Source: CF-113 sp035716135
Lineage (GTDB): Bacteria > Chloroflexota > Ktedonobacteria > Ktedonobacterales > Ktedonobacteraceae
Assembly: GCA_035716135.1 (NCBI GenBank)
Contig: DASTKD010000618.1
Coordinates: 1-41,638, forward strand
DNA: 41,638 bases
Direction: 5' to 3'
Below are positions 22,291 through 30,378 of this stretch, piece by piece; positions within the stretch are counted from its first letter, which is position 1; each line of letters opens with the position of its first letter. Made by a program: the position numbers and the translations under genes. The notes below the pieces were generated by a model. The model searched no databases and was not told the DNA's origin. It was given only the letters and a program-made list of their open reading frames with translations.

Positions 22291-24777
22291 ATGGCTCGAA
22301 ACATCGAAACTTCGACGGAAAACGGCACGATCCGCGAAGAAGAGTTTTCCGTTATCATCTCGCAGGCTTTTGCTACCTATGGTCTTTCAGTTGTCACAGA
22401 TCGAGCGTTGCCAGACGCGCGCGATGGCCTGAAACCGGTACAGAGGCGCATTCTGGCCGGAATGCGTAACGCGCGTTTTCTCTCCACGCGTACAACGGTG
22501 AAGAGCGCGGAAGTGGTGGGTCTCATTCTGGGCAATTATCACCCACATGGCGATGCCTCGGTCTACGATGCTGCCGTGCGCCTGGCTCAGCCCTTTACGC
22601 TGCGTTACCCGTTGATTGAAGGGCAGGGCAATATGGGCAGCGAGGATGGCGACGCGCCTGCTGCCTATCGCTATACCGAAATGCGTCTCTCGCCCCTGGC
22701 CGAAGCATTGATGGCCGATATGGAACGTGAAACCGTACCCCTGCATCCCACTTATAAACAGGACCCAAAGGTGCAGGAACCCGATTACCTGCCTGGCAGA
22801 ATCCCGCCCGTCGTCAATCCATCGAGCGGTATCGCGGTTGGTCTTTCGACCAACATCCCGCCGCATAACCTGACCGAAGTGCTACGCGCCTGTATTGCGC
22901 TGTTAGACCGTCCAACCATGAGCCTCGAACAATTGATGACCTACATACAGGGACCAGATTTCTGCCAGGGGGGGCGCATCATGGGCGTCGAGGGCATTAA
23001 AGATTACCTGTCAACGGGTAAAGGACGTATCATCGTGCGAGCCGAGGTGCGCCTGGAGGAGACGCCGCGTAGCCGTTCGCTGGTAGTAACGCAAATACCG
23101 CCCATAGGCCGCGATAAAGTCAAAGCGTCGATAGTCAAAGCGATCAACGCGCGTAAGCTCGAAGGTTTGATGCCCGACATGCGCGACGAGAGCGATACCG
23201 AAAAGGGAACGCGCATCGTGCTGGAACTGCGCAAAGACGCCGATGCCGCGCAAACGCTCTCGCAGCTTTTCAACGAAACGGACTTGCAGATCGCCCAGTC
23301 GTTTCAGATGGTCTATTTGTTCGGCGAACCGATGCAGGCCGCGCGCCATCCCAAACAGGTTGGGATGCTCGAACTGCTCAACTACTGGAACGCGCACCAG
23401 GTGGATGTCATCACGCGCCGCTCCCAGTTTGATTTACGCAAAGCTCGTGAACGCTTGCACGTCGTGGAGGGCCTGATTATCGGCGCAACCCATGCCGACC
23501 GGATTGTGAAGATCTTCCAGCAGGCTGAAGACCGCGCCGAGGCGCGTAAAAAGATTGAGGCAACCTATAAACTGACCCCTGCGCAATCGGAGGTCATCGC
23601 CTCTATGACGCTGGCCCAGGTGACGCGCCTGGATGCCAGCAAATATGCCAGAGAAAAAGAGGAACTCCAGGCTCGCATTGCCGAATTGGAGTATCTTCTG
23701 GCAAACCGTGACGCCCTGATTGCTCTGCTCAAGAGAGAGATGCAGCAACTCATCAAGCAGTTTGGCGATGAGCGGCGCACCATTATAGAAATCGAAGGAC
23801 AGGCTAACGCGCCCGTTACCCAGGTTGCCAGCCTGCACGAACGCGAACCAATGGCGCTTGCATACACGCGCTCAGGAGCGATCAAGTCGCTGCCTGCCGA
23901 TGCTTATACGCCTAAAGGCAAGAATGGTGACGCTGCTTATACACCCGCGCGCGGCGATGAACAACTGCGCCAGGTCGTGCTGTCAACGTCGCAGGATTAT
24001 ATAGTGTGTGTCTGCTCCAGCGGGCGTGTGTTCCAGATCGCGGCCCATCGCATCCCGCAGGGAACTCGTTCAGCCAAAGGTGAACCCATGCGCAAAGTGC
24101 TTTCGCTGGCCCAGGGCGAAGAAGTTCTAACTTTGTTGCCATTAGAGTCATTCGACGAAGACCGTTACCTTGTCACATTCAGCAAACTGGGCAAAGTCAA
24201 AAAATCGCCCTTGAGCGACTACAAATTGGCGGACACCGATGGTGTGCAAGACATGAAGCTGGCAGAGGGCGATACGGTTGTTGCCGCGCTCATCTCGCGC
24301 GGGCAAGGCGAGTACTTTGTGACGACAGACAATGCGCAGACGCTGCGTTTCAGCGATGAGAACCTACGCGCGCAGGGACGTGTCGGCCAGGGCGTCGCTT
24401 GCATAGCGCTCGCTCCCAACGCGAAGGTAGTCAGCGCCAGCTACCTTGATAACGAGGAAGAGAATACCGCCAACAACCCGTTAAGCCTGTTTGTGCTGAC
24501 CGAAAGCGGCGTGGCGAAGAAGGTTCCTCTGGGTCAATATCCGGCGAAGGGTCGCGCTACCGGCGGCGTGGTGACAACTGAACTGGTTGGCAAAGACAAA
24601 GTAACGGTTGCTACTATCATCAACGAACGCCAGCATTTCTTGATTATCACCAATGGTGATGGTAGCGAACAGGCGAACGTTGTGAAAGCGTCCGAGATCA
24701 AGATGTTTCCACGCGCCAGAAAAGGAATGCCGCTCGTCAAAGGCCATATCATTGGCGTCGTCGAATTAACCGCATAA
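22291..24777 (+). CDS. type IIA DNA topoisomerase, A subunit (GyrA/ParC family)
   Basis: 828 residues. The A subunit cuts and rejoins DNA. The winged-helix core has RALPDARDGLKPVQRRILAG and the catalytic Tyr128 in YRYTEMRL; a long coiled coil and C-gate follow (to about 490). The C-terminal beta-pinwheel (about 510-828) shows six blades by repeated patterns such as DYIVCVCSSGRVFQI, RYLVTFSKLGKVKK and LSLFVLTESGVAKKVPL. The GyrA-box position (540-547) reads TPKGKNGD instead of QRRGGKG, so gyrase-type supercoiling is doubtful and a topoisomerase IV-like role is possible. It directly follows the B subunit. Confidence 0.92.
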   Translation: MARNIETSTENGTIREEEFSVIISQAFATYGLSVVTDRALPDARDGLKPVQRRILAGMRNARFLSTRTTVKSAEVVGLILGNYHPHGDASVYDAAVRLAQPFTLRYPLIEGQGNMGSEDGDAPAAYRYTEMRLSPLAEALMADMERETVPLHPTYKQDPKVQEPDYLPGRIPPVVNPSSGIAVGLSTNIPPHNLTEVLRACIALLDRPTMSLEQLMTYIQGPDFCQGGRIMGVEGIKDYLSTGKGRIIVRAEVRLEETPRSRSLVVTQIPPIGRDKVKASIVKAINARKLEGLMPDMRDESDTEKGTRIVLELRKDADAAQTLSQLFNETDLQIAQSFQMVYLFGEPMQAARHPKQVGMLELLNYWNAHQVDVITRRSQFDLRKARERLHVVEGLIIGATHADRIVKIFQQAEDRAEARKKIEATYKLTPAQSEVIASMTLAQVTRLDASKYAREKEELQARIAELEYLLANRDALIALLKREMQQLIKQFGDERRTIIEIEGQANAPVTQVASLHEREPMALAYTRSGAIKSLPADAYTPKGKNGDAAYTPARGDEQLRQVVLSTSQDYIVCVCSSGRVFQIAAHRIPQGTRSAKGEPMRKVLSLAQGEEVLTLLPLESFDEDRYLVTFSKLGKVKKSPLSDYKLADTDGVQDMKLAEGDTVVAALISRGQGEYFVTTDNAQTLRFSDENLRAQGRVGQGVACIALAPNAKVVSASYLDNEEENTANNPLSLFVLTESGVAKKVPLGQYPAKGRATGGVVTTELVGKDKVTVATIINERQHFLIITNGDGSEQANVVKASEIKMFPRARKGMPLVKGHIIGVVELTA

Positions 24778-24798
24778 AACGCGGAATGGTGGAGCATT

Positions 24799-25575
24799 AT
24801 GCAAATCGTTAGCCTGCATGATAAGGATGAAATTGAGCGCTTTCTACGTCAGAATGCGCTCATTCACCTGTATGAACTGGGCGACCTTGACGACTTTTTC
24901 TGGCAACATACAACGTGGTACGCTCTTAAAGAGGCGGGACAGGTACAATCGTTGTTTTTGCTCTACAGTGCCATAAATCCCCCGGTACTGCTGGCGATCA
25001 GCGAAAACATGTCCGCGCTGCGCGATTTGTTGCAATCTAGCATGGCATTGCTCCCGCCGCGTTTCTACGCACACCTCAGCGGAGATTTGTCAACAATGCT
25101 GGCGACGCATTATCGTGTGGATTCTCACGGTTTGCACTACAAGATGGCGTTAGCGGATACATCGCGCCTGGAAGCAGTCAATGTATCTAAGACGATGCCG
25201 TTGGCGGGCGATGATCTGGACGAGTTAGAGGCTTTGTACCGCGCCAGCTATCCCGGCAATTCTTTTGACCCACGAATGCTAGAAACGGGTCATTTTTATG
25301 GCATCAAGCATGATAACGCGCTGGTCAGTGTGGCTGGTGTGCATGTCTATTCACCACGCTACAGCGTCGGTGTCGTTGGTAATGTGACCACGCATCCCGC
25401 CCATCGAGGAAAAGGGCTTGGAACAGCGGTATGTGCCAGGCTTTGCCAGGAATTATTGCGCTCAGTTGAACATATCGGGCTGAATGTGAAGGCCGATAAT
25501 GTCGCGGCCATCGCCAGTTATAGGCGTTTAGGCTTTGAGGTGGTTGGAGAATATGAGGAAGCTTTGCTCTCATGA
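24799..25575 (+). CDS. GNAT-family N-acetyltransferase
   Basis: 258 residues. The C-terminal half (about 120-258) is a GNAT domain with the acetyl-CoA motif HPAHRGKGLGTAVCARL and the closing ASYRRLGFEVVGEYEE. The N-terminal half (HLYELGDLDDFFWQHTTWYA) is a second, degenerate domain seen in two-domain GNAT proteins. The substrate is unknown. GGTGGAGC lies ahead of the ATG. It follows the topoisomerase A gene by 21 bp, and may be read from the same transcript. It is convergent with the broken phosphatase gene, 1 bp apart. Confidence 0.83.
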   Translation: MQIVSLHDKDEIERFLRQNALIHLYELGDLDDFFWQHTTWYALKEAGQVQSLFLLYSAINPPVLLAISENMSALRDLLQSSMALLPPRFYAHLSGDLSTMLATHYRVDSHGLHYKMALADTSRLEAVNVSKTMPLAGDDLDELEALYRASYPGNSFDPRMLETGHFYGIKHDNALVSVAGVHVYSPRYSVGVVGNVTTHPAHRGKGLGTAVCARLCQELLRSVEHIGLNVKADNVAAIASYRRLGFEVVGEYEEALLS

Positions 25576-25576
25576 A

Positions 25577-26328
25577 TTACCCGTTAATTATTCGCACAGG
25601 TCTTTTTCCTGATCCTCCCGCGAATAAAGGTGAGATGGTATTCCAGTTAATGCGTACTTCAGACCCAATATCGTACAGGTGAACATCGTCATTGTAGCGC
25701 ACCAGCGTCCAGGCTGGTTCCTGTGGCTGTAAGTCGCTGAAAAGACTTTTGTACCAGTTAGTGATAGAAGTCGTATTGGTATAAAATTGGCCGAAAGCAG
25801 GCGAATCAAACCTTTCACGAATTTCAATGATGGCAGGCCCAAAAAGTAGAGGAATGAAGCGCATATGACACCATCATGGGTGACAATTACGGCGGTTTTT
25901 CCATCATAGTCGTGGGCGATTCTATCAAATGCGCCAGAGATGCGCGTGGTGAATTGTTGCCAGCTCTCGCCACCAGGAGCGACTATGCGCAGCGGTTCGT
26001 GTTCAAAATCGACGAAACTGAAAGCTTCATCTATATCCTTATCCGCTATACCTACGCGATTGCCGGTACGAAATTCCTGGAAATCATCATCCAGCATCAC
26101 AGGGAGACCGAGCGCGGGAGCAATGATTTCTGCGGTAGTTCTGGCTCGTAATAACGGGCTGGAGATCAAGACATCGGCCTGAATTTCATGGGTGGCTGCC
26201 AGGCGGTCGCGCAAATGCTCTGCCTGAGTGATTCCTATCGGTGCTAGAGGAACTTCATATAGCCAGTTATCTATCGGTACGAAATCTTCAATCTGTTGCG
26301 CATGACGAATCAGGTAGATATTACTCAT
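25577..26328 (-). pseudogene. histidine phosphatase (phosphoglycerate-mutase family), frameshifted near the C-terminus
   Basis: The gene begins at ATG 26328 (GGAGC ahead) with SNIYLIRHAQQIED, the RHx catalytic loop, and the second conserved site DVLISSPLLRARTTAEI. It continues through the second histidine in VIVTHDGVI and FLYFLGLPSL. Then the frame goes out: the rest of the family pattern (FYTNTTSITNWYK, then WTLVRYNDDVHL) is found in another frame that ends at 25577. The crossover lies at about 25815-25845. One added base there, or a -1 frameshift, would join the parts into about 250 residues. A sequencing or assembly error is as likely as a real mutation. If read without a shift, the protein is 246 residues with a wrong tail. 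Confidence 0.8.
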
Positions 26329-26361
26329 GATGTTTGCTCCTTGAAAAAGAGATCTTTCTTT

Positions 26362-26370
26362 ACTGTAACA
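26362..26370 (-). promoter_or_regulatory. candidate extended -10 for the histidine phosphatase gene
   Basis: The minus strand reads TGT-TACAGT from 26370 to 26362, about 35 bp ahead of the ATG at 26328. Confidence 0.35.
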
Positions 26371-26418
26371 CATGCTCGTATTGGACAATAGATGAGTCCG
26401 CCCGGAAATTTCTCTCAT

Positions 26419-26440
26419 CTTTCCCGGTGAGCTAGCCGGG
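26419..26440 (+). promoter_or_regulatory. hairpin covering the plastocyanin Shine-Dalgarno
   Basis: TTCCCGG (26419-26425) pairs with CCGGGAA (26434-26440) around an 8-base loop. The right arm contains the GGGAAG used as Shine-Dalgarno for the ATG at 26446. Confidence 0.4.
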
Positions 26441-26445
26441 AAGAA

Positions 26446-27078
26446 ATGTTACCCGTAATGAAGAATAAGTATTTGCCATCCCGCAGAGCCTCGTGGGGCA
26501 TTCTGGTGGTTGCTCTTCTCTTAGTATTGGCAGGTTGTGGTGGAAGCAGCCCAGCGACGAACGCGCCTTCGCCGACGAGTACCAGTACGCTTAATGTTGG
26601 TGCGACCAATGATTCACCCTCGCCAACATCGACACAACCCGGCGCGACATCCACATCTCAGCCGAGTCCGACAGCTACGAGAACGAATCCCGCTCCAACG
26701 CCGACCAGGACAACGCCTACTCCGGTACCAACACGAGCAACGCCGACACCCGCTCCTAAACCGAGTCCGTCGCCAACGCCTAAGCCGCCTACTCCAACAC
26801 CGACGCCACCACCTCCACCAACTACTGTGAATGTGGCGATTATTACCAGTGGCACTTTTGCTTTCAGCCCGCAGACACTGAATATCACGGTCGGTACCAC
26901 CGTTGTGTGGAAGAATAATACCGGCGCTCCTCATACCGTGACCAGCGATAACGGGGCCTTTGGTAGCGGAACGATCTCTCCGGGCGCATCCTTTAGTTTC
27001 AAGTTTACCCAGGCTGGCACCTTTGCCTATCACTGTAGTATTCACCCGTTCATGACGGCGACTATTATTGTGAAGTGA
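26446..27078 (+). CDS. plastocyanin/cupredoxin-like copper lipoprotein
   Basis: 210 residues. A lipoprotein signal peptide ends in LVLAGC with the lipidated Cys31. Residues 35-125 form a Pro/Thr/Ser-rich linker, likely spanning the cell wall. Residues 127-210 are a cupredoxin domain with a full type I copper set: His163 (GAPHTV), Cys197, His200 and Met203 (CSIHPFM). It probably carries electrons outside the membrane; the partner is unknown. GGGAAG precedes the ATG at 26446 closely; an in-frame ATG at 26458 is an alternative that would leave the lipobox intact. Confidence 0.9.
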   Translation: MLPVMKNKYLPSRRASWGILVVALLLVLAGCGGSSPATNAPSPTSTSTLNVGATNDSPSPTSTQPGATSTSQPSPTATRTNPAPTPTRTTPTPVPTRATPTPAPKPSPSPTPKPPTPTPTPPPPPTTVNVAIITSGTFAFSPQTLNITVGTTVVWKNNTGAPHTVTSDNGAFGSGTISPGASFSFKFTQAGTFAYHCSIHPFMTATIIVK

Positions 27079-27100
27079 TTGCAAGAAAACGAAAGGCGAG

Positions 27101-27131
27101 ACAGGCTCTTCGCTGCGCTCAGAGTGACACT
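27101..27131 (+). repeat. degenerate copy of the 161-238 repeat arm
   Basis: The stretch containing CTTCGCTGCGCTCAG (from about 27109) followed by a GTGACA-like end matches the right arm at 208-238 with a few differences. The partner arm is absent. It lies downstream of the cupredoxin gene. Confidence 0.55.
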
Positions 27132-27239
27132 TCGACATCAAGCGCACATGCTCGCGCTTGCCAACGCGGCGGCTATAAGCGATACTAAGCGTATTGCCAC
27201 CTCACATCGAATAGAGAGAAATGATAACGGAGGGAATAC

Positions 27240-27698
27240 ATGAGCCGGCGAGACCTGATCCGTATGGGCGACGAAGAAATACGCGCATTTCTTCAAGAGC
27301 AGCGTATCCTTCAAGTAGCCACTATCGATCATGATGGATGGCCGCACCTGGTAGCGATGTGGTATGTGTTAATCAATGATCAGATCGCTTTCTGGACATA
27401 CGCTAAATCGCAAAAGGCGGTCAACCTGCGGCGCGATGACAGGCTTACCTGTCTGGTAGAGACCGGTGTGCGCTATAACGAACTGCGGGGCGTCCAGATT
27501 AAAGGGCGGGCAAGCATCAACGACGACACCGAGGCTGTCCAGCGCATAGGCGAGGTCATTTTTGAGCGTTACACCGGTCCCTTGAATGACAATACACGCC
27601 AGTTGGTCGCGGCTCAGGCTCCTAAACGAGTGGTGATCTTTGTTGAACCCGTAGAGATAGCTTCATGGGATCACCGGAAGTTAGGTGGCGGCTATTGA
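27240..27698 (+). CDS. PPOX-class split-barrel protein (pyridoxamine-phosphate-oxidase-like, probably F420-binding)
   Basis: 152 residues. AFLQEQRILQVATIDHDGWP followed by HLVAMWYVLINDQIAFWTYA is the characteristic start of the flavin/F420-binding split-barrel fold, and the KGRASINDD strand and C-terminal VVIFVEPVEIASWDHRKL complete it. Members of this subgroup reduce substrates with F420H2 or store the cofactor; no substrate can be named. GGAGGG lies 7 bases ahead of the ATG. A hairpin terminator follows. Confidence 0.87.
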   Translation: MSRRDLIRMGDEEIRAFLQEQRILQVATIDHDGWPHLVAMWYVLINDQIAFWTYAKSQKAVNLRRDDRLTCLVETGVRYNELRGVQIKGRASINDDTEAVQRIGEVIFERYTGPLNDNTRQLVAAQAPKRVVIFVEPVEIASWDHRKLGGGY

Positions 27699-27710
27699 TT
27701 GATAAAATAT

Positions 27711-27738
27711 TGGCCTGCCGCTTTACAACGGCAGGCCA
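27711..27738. terminator. bidirectional terminator hairpin
   Basis: TGGCCTGCCG (27711-27720) pairs perfectly with CGGCAGGCCA (27729-27738) around 8 bases. On the minus strand the stem is followed by ATATTTTATC, so it fits the end of the small membrane protein gene, and it also lies after the PPOX gene. Confidence 0.8.
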
Positions 27739-27765
27739 GAGAATCGATGTGAGCGGTTCCTTTGT

Positions 27766-28077
27766 TTAATGGAACAGCCCCGCCACGACGGAGACGGTTG
27801 CTACGATCCCCAGCAGCAGGATCAGCGCGATTACTAGCAGGCTGTTCCGCGCGAAACGCGCGCTGCTGCTTATGTCTGCATTTTCGTAATACATCTGACG
27901 CTCTACGCGATACTCAATATCTTGCGGCATCCGTTCCTCAGTGACAGGCATACGCTGTGTGAAACGACGAGTACCCTCAGCGTTCAGCAAGAAAAGGTAC
28001 AAGCTGAAACGTGTGCCACCGATAATTAACACGATAGCTACGAACAGGGCCACCAGCGCAACCAGAATGGGTTCCAT
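27766..28077 (-). CDS. small membrane protein, two predicted transmembrane helices
   Basis: 103 residues of no recognised family. Helix 1 is at about 4-30 (ILVALVALFVAIVLIIGG), helix 2 at about 79-101 (NSLLVIALILLLGIVATVSV). A soluble loop of about 45 residues with many Arg and Glu lies between them. GGGAAAG lies about 5 bases ahead of the ATG. It is downstream of the HtrA-like protease on the same strand with a 137-bp gap; a relation is not shown. Confidence 0.65.
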   Translation of the reverse strand: MEPILVALVALFVAIVLIIGGTRFSLYLFLLNAEGTRRFTQRMPVTEERMPQDIEYRVERQMYYENADISSSARFARNSLLVIALILLLGIVATVSVVAGLFH

Positions 28078-28214
28078 TTGTCTTTCCCTTTTCGGGCGTC
28101 ATGCCCGCTCATGGTTTTCATCTTCCACCATGATAGACGTAACTTCAGGGAAATTTCAAAATGCGCTGGCGATGTTTAAGTTGTTTCAGGAGAAACACAT
28201 GCAGCAGGTAAATT

Positions 28215-29165
28215 TTAGAGAATCACCGTTACTTTGCGCTGTTTTCCTCCTCGCAAGAAGCTGACCGGTATCTTCTCTCCGGCGCGATAGCGGCGCACCA
28301 CGCGCTGCAAGTCCTGCGGTTCAGTGACGGGTTCGTTGGCAGCCGCGATGATGATATCCAGGTGCTTCAGTTCTGCCCTGTCCGCCGGGCCATCATGCCT
28401 GATTTCGAGTAGTTCCATGCCGTGCTGCTGCGAGAGATTGAGATTGCGCCGCAGCGCGTCATCAAGTTTGACGCGCATTCCTCCGACCCCAAGCGTGACT
28501 CCACTCGATGGCGCTTCGCGTCGCTTGTTGATGCGCGCGATGGCTGATTTCATGGTATCCAGGGGAATGGAGAAGCCGAGTCCCTGGGCCATCGGCATCA
28601 TAGCGGTAGTGATGCCCACCACGCGCCCCTGACTATCAACCAGGGGACCGCCCGAATTGCCCGGATTAATGGAGGTATCCGTCTGGATCAGATTGGTCAT
28701 CTTGCGAATGCCCGGCGCTTCCAGGGTACGGCCCAGGGCGCTGACTACTCCGGCGGTAACGGTCCAGTTCAGCCCGTAGGGGTTGCCAACGGCGATAACC
28801 AGTTGACCCACCTTCAGCGGTAAACGGCCCAGTTCCGCGACTGGCAGGCGATCCGCGCCGACGCGCAACACGGCAACATCGACCTCCGGTTCGCTGCCGA
28901 TCAGTCCGGCATTGAAGGTGCGGCCATCCGCGAGCGTGACGCGAATGTGCCGCGCATGAGCCACAACATGGGCGTTGGTGAGAATCTGACCATCCGAAGC
29001 GAAGATGAAACCGGAGCCTAAGCCCCCGCCGAAAACTCTCGCAATGCGTCCGCCCTCGCGCTCTATATCAATACGCACGACCGCAGGTCCCACTCGTTCT
29101 GCCGCGCCGGTAACGGCGCTTGAGTAGGCATCTAACGCCTGTGCGTCCTTATCCTCTATTGTCAT
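28215..29165 (-). CDS. HtrA/DegP-like trypsin-family serine protease with PDZ domain
   Basis: 316 residues. The catalytic triad is His66 (TNAHVV), Asp96 (EVDVAVLR) and Ser171 (GNSGGP), all in HtrA-type contexts, with SINPGNSGGPLVDSQGRVVG and LGFSIPLD also typical. A PDZ domain follows (about 225-315; LEIRHDGPADRAELKHLDII). HtrA proteins usually have an N-terminal signal or membrane anchor; here the first 25 residues are polar and neither is present, so the protein looks cytosolic unless the true start is missed. No in-frame upstream start with a Shine-Dalgarno was found. Confidence 0.9.
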   Translation of the reverse strand: MTIEDKDAQALDAYSSAVTGAAERVGPAVVRIDIEREGGRIARVFGGGLGSGFIFASDGQILTNAHVVAHARHIRVTLADGRTFNAGLIGSEPEVDVAVLRVGADRLPVAELGRLPLKVGQLVIAVGNPYGLNWTVTAGVVSALGRTLEAPGIRKMTNLIQTDTSINPGNSGGPLVDSQGRVVGITTAMMPMAQGLGFSIPLDTMKSAIARINKRREAPSSGVTLGVGGMRVKLDDALRRNLNLSQQHGMELLEIRHDGPADRAELKHLDIIIAAANEPVTEPQDLQRVVRRYRAGEKIPVSFLRGGKQRKVTVIL

Positions 29166-29226
29166 AATTGGTCTAGCACTTTCCTGTAGAACCCACTCAG
29201 TGTTTCGCGCGTGCGAGGCAACGGCT

Positions 29227-29249
29227 CAATGAGATTGACACTCATTGTA
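29227..29249 (-). promoter_or_regulatory. HtrA gene promoter overlapped by an inverted repeat
   Basis: On the minus strand TGA-TACAAT gives an extended -10 with its hexamer at 29249-29244. CAATGAG (29227-29233) and CTCATTG (29241-29247) are perfect 7-bp arms around 7 bases. The arms cover the -10 and the predicted transcription start, as an operator for repression would. Confidence 0.5.
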
Positions 29250-29276
29250 TCACAAAAAGCAATATCTGTGCTGTGC

Positions 29277-29699
29277 TTATTGCGCCTGCAAAATGTTGGA
29301 GACGGCGGACAACAGCGCCTCCATTTTGAATGGTTTTTCGATCAGGTAAGCCTGGGGAGCGAGTCGCAGCGCATAATCAATCTCGTGCGCGGTCGCTGCT
29401 GTGCAGAATATCAGAGGTAAGGAGCGGGTATGATAGTTGTTCTGGAGAAGTTCAAGTATCTGAAAGCCGCCGATGTCCGGGAGATGCAGATCGAGGATCA
29501 GCAGTTCGACGGGCAGCATAATTTCCGTGCCGGGCAAATGAGAAGACGATGGCACCGTGCGCTTACTCGTCAATGACAGGGCTGTCAAACATTCCTGCGG
29601 ATGCTCATAGATGGTGACTTGATGCCCTGTATAAATCAGCATAGTGGCAGTAAGTCTGGCTATGACAGGATTATCTTCTAATAGGCCAACGCGAGCCAT
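29277..29699 (-). CDS. single-domain response regulator
   Basis: 140 residues, a receiver domain with no output domain. The acidic pair is Glu8/Asp9 (LLEDNP), the phospho-acceptor Asp70 (LILDLHLPDIGGF), the switch Thr100 (FCTAA) and Lys122 (IEKPF). About 15 extra residues (SKRTVPSSSHLPGTEIMLP) lie between beta-2/alpha-2 and beta-3, compared with CheY-like proteins. It may accept phosphate from an orphan kinase such as the one at 13690, but this is only a guess. It starts divergently from the gene at 29902 and ends 111 bp before the protease gene. Confidence 0.85.
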   Translation of the reverse strand: MARVGLLEDNPVIARLTATMLIYTGHQVTIYEHPQECLTALSLTSKRTVPSSSHLPGTEIMLPVELLILDLHLPDIGGFQILELLQNNYHTRSLPLIFCTAATAHEIDYALRLAPQAYLIEKPFKMEALLSAVSNILQAQ

Positions 29700-29824
29700 A
29701 ACAATCCACTGCGCTCCTTGCTTGTTCGCTCTCTCATGTACAATGACACAATTCTATGTTGTGTTTTGCTCTTTGTCAAGGGAACTTCACTTTTTTAGTG
29801 TCTATGTCTCATACGGTCAAGCTC

Positions 29825-29853
29825 TCGACGCGAAAGCCCAGATGCTGTACAAT
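29825..29853 (+). promoter_or_regulatory. candidate promoter for the 29902-31296 gene pair
   Basis: TCGACG (29825-29830, 4 of 6) and TACAAT (29848-29853, 5 of 6) are spaced by 17 bp. The ATG follows at 29902. Confidence 0.45.
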
Positions 29854-29901
29854 TTATAGCGTCCGAAACCGGAAAATCTGAAAGAACAAATTGAGTAACT
29901 T

Positions 29902-30360
29902 ATGAGCGAAGAACAAGATGTTTATAAAGGTCCTGTGAAGGTTGTGCGCTTTGGCATAGGCAAGGAGCTACGACTGTATGCCGATGAACTGGTTGTGACC
30001 GGTGCTGAGGAAGATCAAGAGACGCGCCTGCGCCTGGAAGCGATCAGGAGATTGATATTAGTGCCGGGCGATCCGAATCCAGCCAAATTAGTCTTGATGG
30101 CGGACCTTGATGATGATACGACTTTGATACTGGCGGAGGGCATGACCAATGCGCGTGATTTTCGTGCTATGTTGCCCCACATCCGCGAGTTTTGCCCCGA
30201 TATGCAGTTTGATCCGCCCGATATGGAAGAGCAGTTGCGGCAAGCGCTGAACACGCGCCGCGCCTGGACATTGACCTGCTACGGCACGTTTCTGCTGCTA
30301 TGCATTTTGCTGTTCGTATTGTACCTGGTAGTCGCCTATATTGGCGCTGCTCATCACTGA
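29902..30360 (+). CDS. unknown protein with C-terminal membrane anchor
   Basis: 152 residues of no recognised family. Residues 1-118 are soluble and acidic, with a PH-like alternation (ELRLYADELVVTG, RLRLEAIRRLILVPGD, KLVLMADLDDDTTLIL). Residues 119-148 form one long hydrophobic helix (FLLLCILLFVLYLVVAYIG). It is tail-anchored, so the soluble part should face the cytoplasm. The Shine-Dalgarno is weak. The MBL-fold gene begins 18 bp after its stop codon. Confidence 0.65.
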   Translation: MSEEQDVYKGPVKVVRFGIGKELRLYADELVVTGAEEDQETRLRLEAIRRLILVPGDPNPAKLVLMADLDDDTTLILAEGMTNARDFRAMLPHIREFCPDMQFDPPDMEEQLRQALNTRRAWTLTCYGTFLLLCILLFVLYLVVAYIGAAHH

Positions 30361-30378
30361 TAGAGAAAGAGAAAGTCA

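Noticed and set aside
28093..28107. 5-bp stem CGGGC/GCCCG between the protease and small membrane protein genes
   Set aside because: The stem is short and no T-run follows on the transcribed strand, so it is not supported as a terminator.
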